Below are positions 1-6,682 of a DNA stretch of 25,107 nucleotides, piece by piece. The DNA comes from JBKPDV01 sp046728075 (lineage in GTDB: Bacteria; Acidobacteriota; Thermoanaerobaculia; UBA5066; Gp7-AA6). The notes beneath the pieces are model-generated. The model was not told where the DNA came from. It saw nothing but the letters and a program-made list of their open reading frames with translations, and ran no database searches. Position numbers and translations under genes: made by a program. How positions within the stretch are numbered: the first letter of the stretch is position 1; each line of letters begins with the position of its first letter. The DNA lies in NCBI GenBank assembly GCA_046728075.1, contig JBKPDV010000147.1, positions 1 through 25,107 on the forward strand, read 5' to 3'.

Positions 1-1899
1 GCCTTGAGCCGTTTCTCCCGAGAGCTCGTGAAGTTTCAGGTCTCGGTGGATGGGGGGCGGCCGGAGACCAACGATCCGATCCGCGGCGCCGGTACGTTCG
101 AGCGGGCGCTCGACGGCGTACAGGTTCTCGCCGATCTGGGCTTCGAGGTCTCTCTGACGACGGTCGTCACCGTGCAAAATCTGCGGGAGCTCGCTCAGCT
201 CACGCGGCTTGCCGCCGAGCGAGGCGCGTCGTCGCAGCACCTGATGTGGTCGCACAAGCGGGGACGCGCGAAAGTCTCGGATAACGGATTCTTCCCCGAG
301 ACAGCCGACGTGTTGATCGCGGTCCAGGAGACGGCGGACGAGGCCGCGCGCCGGGGGATTCCTCTGGACAATCTCGAAGCGGCCCGGCGGCGCGTGAACG
401 GCCCCCCTGGAGTCAAATACGACCTCGGCAACGCGGGCTGGGACTCGCTCTGCGTCTACGCGGACGGGACCGTCTATCCGTCGGCGGCCCTCGCAGATCA
501 CCGGCCGCTCGCCTGCGGGCGCGTGCCGGATCTGCCTCTCTCCGCTATCTTCGAAAAGAGTCCCGTGCTCGAGCGCTTCCGCTCGGCTACTCTCGCCCGC
601 CGCGCTCAGGCTCTGGCCGATCCCTTCCGCTTCCTGACCGGGGGCGGCGATATCGAGCATGCCTACGTCTTCTCTGCCGGAGACGACGGCGAAGGGGACT
701 TCACGGCGCCCGATCCCTACCATCCCATCGCCGTCGCTCTGGCGCAGCGAGCGATGCGGGAGACGGCGCAGGAGAAGCGCGCCGCGCTCAACCGCCGGAG
801 CGGCTACGATCCGCCGGCTCTCTTCCACGCGATGGGGGACGGTTCGATCGCCTGCGGTCTGGCCGACGGTGCCGCGGCCGAGATGCCGGTTCTGACGCTG
901 CACTCCAACTGCGTCCTCTCCTTCGACGTGGACAAGCCGCGGGCACTCGTGCGCGCCTACTACGGAAAGGCGGCCGAGACGCCGCAGGCGGAATTGTGCT
1001 GCCCGACGAAATTCGACGAGGCGGAAATCGGTCACATCCCGCGCGCCGTCATCGATCGCTTCTACGGATGCGGTTCGCCCGTCGCCGCGGCCGCGGTGAG
1101 CCCGGGCGAAACATTTCTGGACCTGGGCTCGGGAGCAGGCATCGACGTCTTCATCGCGGCCAAGCGGGTCGGGCCGGGGGGGCGTGCGATCGGGGTCGAC
1201 ATGACCGACCCGATGCTGGCGGTGGCGGCGGAGAACAAACCGATCGTCGCAGCGAACCTCGGCTACGACGCGGTCGAGTTCCGGAAGGGGTTCCTGGAGT
1301 CCATTCCGGTCGAAGACAAGAGTGTGGACGCCGTGACCTCCAACTGCGTCGTGAATCTTTCGCCGGACAAGGGGAAGGTCTTCTCCGAGATCTGGCGCGT
1401 ATTGAAGGACCACGGCCGGGCCGTGATCGCCGACATCGTCAGCGAGCGGGAAGTGCCGCCGCATTTGAAGACGAACTCCGAGCTCTGGGGGGAATGCACC
1501 GTAGGAGCGCTGACCGAGGAAGGGTTCGTCGCGGCGCTGGAGAGGGCGGGCTTCTACGGCGTCGAGATCTTGAAGAAGGTGTACTGGAAGTCGATCGAGG
1601 GGCATCCGTTCTACTCCGTGACGGTCCGCGGATGGAAGTTCGAGAAGACGGCCGGCTGCGTCTACCGCGGCCAGCGCGCGCGGTATCTCGGCCCGGCAAA
1701 GGCATTCGTGGACGAGGAAGGGCACACGTTCCCCCGCGGGCTCGACGTCGAGGTCTGCACCGATACGGCGGCGAAGCTCTCACACGCTCCTTACGCCGGG
1801 TCGTTTCACGTACTCGAACCGGAAGGAAACGCGAACTTTTCGGTGGCGGGCTCGGCTGCGGCGGGCTCGTCGTGCGACCCGGCGACGGGATGCTGCTGA
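1..1899 (+). CDS. Radical SAM/SPASM-like - ArsM-like methyltransferase fusion (5' partial)
   Basis: The frame is open from the first base, so the true start and the radical SAM CxxxCxxC motif lie upstream of the window. The N-terminal ~220 residues look like the second half of a radical SAM barrel (FQVSVDGG, then TTVVTVQNL) followed by a SPASM-like segment (LCVYADGTVYPSAAL; FRFLTGGGDIEHAYVF). From about nt 940 the protein is an ArsM-type SAM methyltransferase: YYGKA, a CC pair (nt 997-1002), YGCG (Cys at 1069), SAM-binding DLGSGAG (1120-1140), GVDMTD, SNCVVNLSP (Cys at 1345) and WGECTVGAL (Cys at 1495). These resemble the cysteine positions of As(III) methyltransferases. The tail ends in a Cys-rich CDPATGCC. 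Known of the family: ArsM methylates trivalent arsenic. Inferred: the fused radical SAM domain modifies the same or a related metalloid or thiol substrate. The PiT permease 13 nt downstream is probably co-transcribed. The fusion call is strong; the substrate is uncertain. Confidence 0.8.
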   Translation, partial: ALSRFSRELVKFQVSVDGGRPETNDPIRGAGTFERALDGVQVLADLGFEVSLTTVVTVQNLRELAQLTRLAAERGASSQHLMWSHKRGRAKVSDNGFFPETADVLIAVQETADEAARRGIPLDNLEAARRRVNGPPGVKYDLGNAGWDSLCVYADGTVYPSAALADHRPLACGRVPDLPLSAIFEKSPVLERFRSATLARRAQALADPFRFLTGGGDIEHAYVFSAGDDGEGDFTAPDPYHPIAVALAQRAMRETAQEKRAALNRRSGYDPPALFHAMGDGSIACGLADGAAAEMPVLTLHSNCVLSFDVDKPRALVRAYYGKAAETPQAELCCPTKFDEAEIGHIPRAVIDRFYGCGSPVAAAAVSPGETFLDLGSGAGIDVFIAAKRVGPGGRAIGVDMTDPMLAVAAENKPIVAANLGYDAVEFRKGFLESIPVEDKSVDAVTSNCVVNLSPDKGKVFSEIWRVLKDHGRAVIADIVSEREVPPHLKTNSELWGECTVGALTEEGFVAALERAGFYGVEILKKVYWKSIEGHPFYSVTVRGWKFEKTAGCVYRGQRARYLGPAKAFVDEEGHTFPRGLDVEVCTDTAAKLSHAPYAGSFHVLEPEGNANFSVAGSAAAGSSCDPATGCC

Positions 1900-1912
1900 G
1901 AGGAGGCCGGGC

Positions 1913-3013
1913 GTGATTCCGTTTCTCATTCTGACTCTCCTGGCCGCCCTGCTGGCCTGGGCCAACGGGTCCAACGACATCTCCAAGGGGATTGCGACGC
2001 TCGTGGGAAGCGGCGTCTCCAACTTCCGAGCCGCGGTGATCTGGGGAACCCTCTGGACGGTGGGCGGCGGCCTCGTCGCGGCATTCGCCTCTCAGGGCCT
2101 CGTGGCAACATTCTCCGGCAAGGGGTTTCTCGACCGGCCCCCGAGCGGGCCCGCCTTCCTGTCGGCCGTTGCGATCGGAGCGATCGCCTGGGTCCTCTTC
2201 GCTTCACGTACGGGTCTGCCGGTTTCGACGACCCACTCCATCGCGGGGGCCTTGGCCGGAGCGGGGATCGTGGCCCAGGGTGCGGAGTCCTTGCATTGGG
2301 GAACCTTCGCCCAGAAGGTGGCCCTCCCGCTCGGCCTCTCGCCGGTCATTTCCGTGCTCCTCGTCTCCGCAGTGTTTCCGCTGCTCGCCCGCGCCACGGC
2401 TCGGTTCGAGGCGTACTGTCTTTGCCTGGAACGACGCGTCGTCGTCGCAATGCCGGCTTCGGGAGCCGTGATCGCCATGAGCGCGACGACAGAGACGGTC
2501 GTCGCGACGGAGGCGGAGTGCGCGTCTTCCCCGACGGTGACGGCACGTCTTTCCGCGATCGATGCCCTTCACTGGGTCTCATCCGCGCTGACGAGCCTGG
2601 CTCGCGGCTTGAACGACACACCCAAGATCGTCGCGCTCGGCGTCGTGTCCGCGGCGACGCTTGGGATCTCGGGAGTTCCCTTCTATCTCTTGGTTGCGCT
2701 CGCGATGGGGGCCGGGAGCCTGATCGCCGGCTTTCGCGTGACGGAGACGCTCGCCCGCAAAGTGACTCCCATGTCCCACGCTGAAGGATTTGCGGCCAAC
2801 CTCGTGACGACACTGCTGGTCGGCACCGCCTCCCTGGTCGCCCTGCCGGTGTCGACCACGCACGTCTCCTCCGGCGCGATCATCGGGATCGGGCTTCACC
2901 GAGGCGCCGAAACCATCCGCTGGCGAACTGTGCAGGACATGCTGCTGGCCTGGGTCGTTACGCTGCCGGTGTCCGCCCTGATTGGCGCAGCGGCGTTCGC
3001 CCTCCTTCGGTAG
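1913..3013 (+). CDS. pit: PiT-family inorganic phosphate permease
   Basis: This is an integral inner-membrane protein of about 366 residues with the two inverted-repeat signatures of the PiT/Pho-4 family: ANGSNDISKGIATLVGSG at residues ~17-34 and GLNDTPKIVALG at ~232-243. The family also shows paired PVSTTH motifs, and both are visible here (GLPVSTTHSIAGA and ALPVSTTHVSSGA). A hydrophilic loop at about residues 180-215 separates the halves. Family members import phosphate by H+ or Na+ symport and also carry arsenate. The GTG start at 1913 is preceded by a strong Shine-Dalgarno (AGGAGG around 1900-1905), and the gap to the upstream fusion gene is only 13 nt, so an operon is likely. The pairing with an ArsM-like enzyme suggests either arsenate uptake feeding methylation or phosphate supply under arsenate stress. 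The family call is secure; the ion in vivo is inferred. Confidence 0.93.
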   Translation: MIPFLILTLLAALLAWANGSNDISKGIATLVGSGVSNFRAAVIWGTLWTVGGGLVAAFASQGLVATFSGKGFLDRPPSGPAFLSAVAIGAIAWVLFASRTGLPVSTTHSIAGALAGAGIVAQGAESLHWGTFAQKVALPLGLSPVISVLLVSAVFPLLARATARFEAYCLCLERRVVVAMPASGAVIAMSATTETVVATEAECASSPTVTARLSAIDALHWVSSALTSLARGLNDTPKIVALGVVSAATLGISGVPFYLLVALAMGAGSLIAGFRVTETLARKVTPMSHAEGFAANLVTTLLVGTASLVALPVSTTHVSSGAIIGIGLHRGAETIRWRTVQDMLLAWVVTLPVSALIGAAAFALLR

Positions 3014-3080
3014 TCAGCCCGGTGTCGGCGGCAGGCGCGCGCCGCGGGCACTCTCTTTGCGTGTAATCTTTCCCATCTCG

Positions 3081-3097
3081 CGGCCGTTGTACGGCCG
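3081..3097 (+). other. Short perfect hairpin in the pit-adaptor intergenic gap
   Basis: CGGCCG, a 5-nt loop and CGGCCG form a 6-bp GC stem in the 135-nt gap between the permease and the export adaptor. No T-run follows, so it is not a classical intrinsic terminator. It could still be a weak terminator or an operator. A TGTAAT hexamer at 3062-3067 could be a -10 box, but no convincing -35 is visible. Confidence 0.25.
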
Positions 3098-3148
3098 ACG
3101 ACCTCGCCCGGGGAAGAAGCTGTTCTACCAAGAGGTTATGAAGAGTCG

Positions 3149-4459
3149 ATGAGAAAGAAAGCGATCTGGATCGTGCTCGTGGCGGTCGCGGCAGTCGGCC
3201 TCTACCTCGCGATTGCGGGGCGGCGCAAGCCGGAGGCGAAGTACCGCACGACCCTCGTCGACCGCGGCAACATCACCCAGACAGTGACGGCGAGCGGCGC
3301 CCTTTCGGCCGTGACGACTGTTCAAGTCGGAAGCCAGGTCTCCGGGATCATCGCGAAGCTCCACGCGGACTTCAACAGCAAGGTCAAGAAGGGAGATCTC
3401 CTCGCCGAGCTGGATCCCACGCCTTTCCAGGCTCAAGTGGAGCAGCAGCGCGCGACCGTGACCAAGGCGGTCGTGGACACGCGCAACTCCGAGATCACCT
3501 TCAACCGCCAGAAGCGGCTTCTCGACGAAGGGCTCGCGGCTCAATCCGACTATGACGCGGCGAAAGCGGCCTTCGACGCCGCCAAGGCGCAGGTGGACCA
3601 GGCCAAGGCGGGTCTCTCGCAGGCGGAGACGAATCTGAAGTACACCAAGATCACTTCGCCCATTGACGGGATCGTCGTCGCCCGCCAGTTCGATGTGGGC
3701 CAGACGGTCGCCGCGTCATTCCAGGCGCCCACGCTCTTTACGATCGCGCAGGACCTGACCAAGATGCAGGTTGCCGCGGACGTCTCGGAATCCGACATCG
3801 GCCAGATCAAGGTCGGGGAGCCGGTCCGGTTCAGCGTCGACGCCTATCCGGACCGGGACTTCCGCGGATCGGTGTCACAGATCCGATTGAACGCGACCGT
3901 CAATCAGAACGTCGTGACTTATCCGGTGATCGTCGAGGTTTCCAATCCGGACCTGTTGCTGCGGCCGACGATGACGGCCAACGTCTCGATCGACGTGGCC
4001 ACGGTGCGAGACGTCCTGCGCGTTCCCAACGCCGCGCTGCGCTTCAAGCCTGAAGAGAAGGTGGCGTCCTCCGCGGAGGATCGCGCGGCGAAGATGGGAC
4101 CGGGAGCAGGCGCGCAGGGCGGAGCTGCTCCGGGCGGCGCTCCCGGCGGCGCTGGCGGTGCTCCGGGCGCGGCGACGCGGCAGTTCAACCAGACTCGCGG
4201 GGGAGGCGGCCCCGGGGGAGGAGGGCCCGGCGGCGGTGGAAAGTTCAGCGGGACGAGGCGTACACAATCCAACGTCTACCTGCTTGCGGCCAACGGGGAC
4301 CTCAAACCCGTCCAGATTCGCACGGGCATTTCCGACGGGCGCAACAGCGAGGTCGTGTCGGGCGACATCAAGCTCGGCGACCCCGTCGTCATCGGTCTCG
4401 CCACGGCGAAGGCGACCACGGCCGGCGCTCCGCCGGGAGGCCAGCGGCGGGGCTTCTAA
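3149..4459 (+). CDS. MacA/HlyD-type periplasmic adaptor of a tripartite efflux pump
   Basis: This is a 436-residue membrane-fusion protein. An N-terminal anchor (residues ~5-22) is followed by a beta-barrel/lipoyl half beginning near VQVGSQVSGIIAKL (59-71), an alpha-hairpin with Ala/Gln-rich heptads (~91-165), the second lipoyl half (TSPIDGIVVARQFDVGQ, ~169-185), and beta-barrel and membrane-proximal domains. Residues ~316-366 form an unusual Gly/Pro/Ala-rich insert between the barrel and membrane-proximal parts. In the family, such adaptors bridge an inner-membrane transporter and a TolC-like channel. The ABC ATPase and permease genes immediately downstream indicate a MacAB-like exporter of lipids, peptides or antibiotics. 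No outer-membrane channel gene is present here. The ATG at 3149 gives a normal N-terminal signal-anchor; the nearest SD-like AGAGG is rather far upstream (3131-3135). Confidence 0.92.
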   Translation: MRKKAIWIVLVAVAAVGLYLAIAGRRKPEAKYRTTLVDRGNITQTVTASGALSAVTTVQVGSQVSGIIAKLHADFNSKVKKGDLLAELDPTPFQAQVEQQRATVTKAVVDTRNSEITFNRQKRLLDEGLAAQSDYDAAKAAFDAAKAQVDQAKAGLSQAETNLKYTKITSPIDGIVVARQFDVGQTVAASFQAPTLFTIAQDLTKMQVAADVSESDIGQIKVGEPVRFSVDAYPDRDFRGSVSQIRLNATVNQNVVTYPVIVEVSNPDLLLRPTMTANVSIDVATVRDVLRVPNAALRFKPEEKVASSAEDRAAKMGPGAGAQGGAAPGGAPGGAGGAPGAATRQFNQTRGGGGPGGGGPGGGGKFSGTRRTQSNVYLLAANGDLKPVQIRTGISDGRNSEVVSGDIKLGDPVVIGLATAKATTAGAPPGGQRRGF

Positions 4460-4474
4460 CGCGGTTGCAGAGGC

Positions 4475-5197
4475 ATGGGCAAAGAGGTCATCCGGATCGA
4501 AGACCTGACCCGCGTTTACCAGATGGGGGAGGTCGAGGTCCGTGCGCTCGACGGTATTTCTCTCGTCATCGATGAGGGAGAGTTTGTGGCGGTCATGGGT
4601 CCGTCCGGATCGGGCAAAAGCACCTTCATGAACATCGTCGGATGTCTCGACCGTCCCACTGCCGGCCGCTACTTCTTAGACGGCCACGACGTGTCGGAGC
4701 TCGACCGCGACGACCGGGCGGACATTCGAAACCAGAAGATCGGATTCGTGTTCCAGTCTTTCAATCTGCTGGCGCGAACCTCGGCCCTCGAGAACGTGGA
4801 GCTCCCGCTGATCTACTCGGCCAACGGGCACACGGCAAAGCATCGCGTGGAAAAAGCGCGGCATTGCCTCGAGATCGTGGGACTCGCCGGGCGGGAGGAC
4901 CACCTGCCGTCCCAGCTCTCCGGCGGCCAGCAGCAGCGGGTTGCCATCGCCCGGGCCTTGATCAACGACCCGAAGATGATTCTGGCGGACGAGCCGACCG
5001 GCAACCTCGATACGAAGACCTCCGAAGAGGTCATGGCGGTCTTTCAGGCGTTGAACGACGAGGGAAAGACGGTGGTCCTGATCACACACGAACAGGACAT
5101 CAGCGAGTATGCCAAGCGAGTGGTCACCTTCCGCGACGGCAAGGTCGTGGAGGACCATCCCGTGGAACGCCGTCGCGTAGCGGAAGCGCGAGCTTGA
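4475..5197 (+). CDS. MacB/LolD-type ABC transporter ATPase
   Basis: This 240-residue ATPase has every canonical motif: Walker A GPSGSGKS (residues 42-49), Q-loop VFQSFNLL, signature LSGGQQQR, Walker B MILADEPTGNLD and switch His in LITHEQDI. It belongs to the MacB/FtsE/LolD clade of mechanotransmission ATPases. It begins 15 nt after the adaptor stop, and the permease gene follows after a repeat element. This is the split arrangement (ATPase and permease as separate proteins), unlike the fused MacB of Escherichia coli. It energises the permease encoded at 5295-6512. The family call is very secure; the substrate is unknown. Confidence 0.95.
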   Translation: MGKEVIRIEDLTRVYQMGEVEVRALDGISLVIDEGEFVAVMGPSGSGKSTFMNIVGCLDRPTAGRYFLDGHDVSELDRDDRADIRNQKIGFVFQSFNLLARTSALENVELPLIYSANGHTAKHRVEKARHCLEIVGLAGREDHLPSQLSGGQQQRVAIARALINDPKMILADEPTGNLDTKTSEEVMAVFQALNDEGKTVVLITHEQDISEYAKRVVTFRDGKVVEDHPVERRRVAEARA

Positions 5198-5201
5198 TGC
5201 G

Positions 5202-5283
5202 AGTTGTCAGTTCTCAGTTGTCCGTTATCAGTTTCCGATTCATGTGAATCAGAACTGAGAACTGAAAACGGACAACGGAAAAC
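5202..5283. repeat. Heptamer inverted-repeat element E1 (unit AGTTNTC)
   Basis: The left arm (5202-5241) is a run of imperfect 7-mers such as AGTTGTC and AGTTCTC. The right arm (5245-5283) is largely its reverse complement (GAACTGA-type units), with a 3-nt gap between the arms. The element starts 4 nt after the ATPase stop codon and ends 11 nt before the permease ATG, so a transcript of this operon would carry a long imperfect hairpin between two genes whose products must form one complex. Confidence 0.85.
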
Positions 5284-5294
5284 TGGGGAGAACC

Positions 5295-6512
5295 ATGCTG
5301 AAGTTTCTGACTATCCTGAAGGTCGGCTTGAAAGCGATCGCGCGCAACAAACTGCGCTCGACGCTGACCGCTCTGGGGATCATCATCGGAGTCGCCTGCG
5401 TCATCGCCATGATCGGAGTTGGCCAGGGCTCGCAGGCGGCCATCCAGGCTCAGATCTCTTCTCTCGGGACGAACTTCCTGATGGTCTTCCCGGGCGTCGC
5501 GACGCAGTCCGGCGCCCGCATCTTTACGGGTCAGTCCACGATCACCGAGGACGACGTCACGGCCGTCAAGTCCGAATGCCCTTCGGTTGCTTACGTGTCC
5601 CCCATGGTGCGCTCAGGCGCGCAGGTCGTGGTCGGAAACTCGAACTGGGGCACTTCCATTCAGGGAGTCGGCGTCGAATGGCCATTCGTCCGCACCTGGA
5701 ACGTCGAAAAGGGAAGCTTTTTCGGGGACTCGGAGGTGCGGTCGGCAGCCAAGGTCTGCGTGCTCGGAGCCACCGTCGCCAATTCCCTCTTCGGCGACCA
5801 GAACCCCGTCGGTCAAATGGTCCGCATCAAGAACTTCCCTTTCCGGGTCATCGGTGTGCTGGAGACCAAGGGGGGCAACACGATGGGGCAGGACCAGGAC
5901 GACACGGTCGTCGCGCCCTACACGACCGTCATGAAGCTGCTCAAGCGCTCGACCAAGATCGACATGTTCACCGTCTCCGCCGTGTCCCGCCAGGCGGTCG
6001 ACCAGGCGCAGGTAGAGATCGAGGCTCTGCTGAGGCAGCGGCATCGCATTCAACCAGGCCAGGACTCGGACTTCATGATCCGTTCGCAGCAGGAGATCGC
6101 GCAGGCGCAAGACCAGGCTTCCCACACGCTCTCGCTTCTCCTGGCCTCGGCCGCGTCGATCTCGCTTCTCGTCGGAGGCATCGGAATCATGAACATCATG
6201 CTCGTGTCGGTCACGGAGCGCACGCGCGAGATCGGGATCCGGATGGCGATCGGAGCGAAGGGACGCGACATCCTGACGCAGTTCCTGATCGAAGCCCTGA
6301 CGCTTTCCGTGGCCGGGGGCGCCATCGGAATCGCGCTCGGCATCGGTTCGTCGCGGTTGCTCGCATGGAAGGCACAGTGGCCGATCGTCCTCTCACCCGC
6401 GGCGGTTGTGCTCGCGTTCGTGTTTTCGGCGGCGATCGGGATCTTTTTCGGCTTCTATCCGGCCCAAAAGGCCTCGAGACTCGATCCGATCGACGCTTTG
6501 AGGTACGAATAA
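5295..6512 (+). CDS. MacB-like ABC transporter permease
   Basis: This 405-residue protein has the FtsX/MacB permease layout. TM1 follows the amphipathic ARNKLRSTLTALGIIIGVA motif (residues ~16-34). A large periplasmic MacB_PCD-like domain spans roughly 45-270. Three C-terminal TM helices include LLVGGIGIMNIMLVSVTERTREIGIRMAIGA, the typical coupling-region motif. It ends in PAQKASRLDPIDALRYE, the classic C-terminal signature of this family. A GGGGAG Shine-Dalgarno (5285-5290) precedes the ATG at 5295. Together with the adaptor and ATPase upstream it forms a MacAB-type exporter in which the periplasmic domain passes substrate to the adaptor. The stop codon is followed at once by another repeat element. 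Confidence 0.95.
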   Translation: MLKFLTILKVGLKAIARNKLRSTLTALGIIIGVACVIAMIGVGQGSQAAIQAQISSLGTNFLMVFPGVATQSGARIFTGQSTITEDDVTAVKSECPSVAYVSPMVRSGAQVVVGNSNWGTSIQGVGVEWPFVRTWNVEKGSFFGDSEVRSAAKVCVLGATVANSLFGDQNPVGQMVRIKNFPFRVIGVLETKGGNTMGQDQDDTVVAPYTTVMKLLKRSTKIDMFTVSAVSRQAVDQAQVEIEALLRQRHRIQPGQDSDFMIRSQQEIAQAQDQASHTLSLLLASAASISLLVGGIGIMNIMLVSVTERTREIGIRMAIGAKGRDILTQFLIEALTLSVAGGAIGIALGIGSSRLLAWKAQWPIVLSPAAVVLAFVFSAAIGIFFGFYPAQKASRLDPIDALRYE

Positions 6513-6621
6513 CAGCTGTCATCCAAGCCCGGAGCTCTCTATGCCAGGCCTGACATATCCGTTGGGATGGATCTGTCACCGGCTTCGGGCTGAAAGCTGA
6601 AAGCTGTGAGCTGACAGCTCT
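6513..6621. repeat. Heptamer inverted-repeat element E2 (unit NAGCTGA), left arm degraded
   Basis: Five contiguous 7-mers of the type AAGCTGA and GAGCTGA occupy 6587-6621. The left side retains only fragments of the reverse complement: an AGCTGTC-like match directly after the permease stop (6514-6520) and AGCCCG near 6526. The remaining sequence between the arms, about 6537-6586, shows no gene. Confidence 0.65.
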
Positions 6622-6629
6622 TGTCCGGC

Positions 6630-6635
6630 TACAAT
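6630..6635 (+). promoter_or_regulatory. Possible -10 box upstream of the sensor kinase
   Basis: TACAAT lies just past repeat element E2. The likely start site near 6642 would precede a 12-codon reading frame (ATG 6648 to TGA 6684-6686) whose stop overlaps the kinase ATG in an ATGA arrangement. No good -35 at 17 bp is visible, so this is tentative. Confidence 0.35.
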
Positions 6636-6682
6636 AGTTCGTTTTCCATGCAACTCTGGCTTGACGCCGCTCTCGAGGCGGC

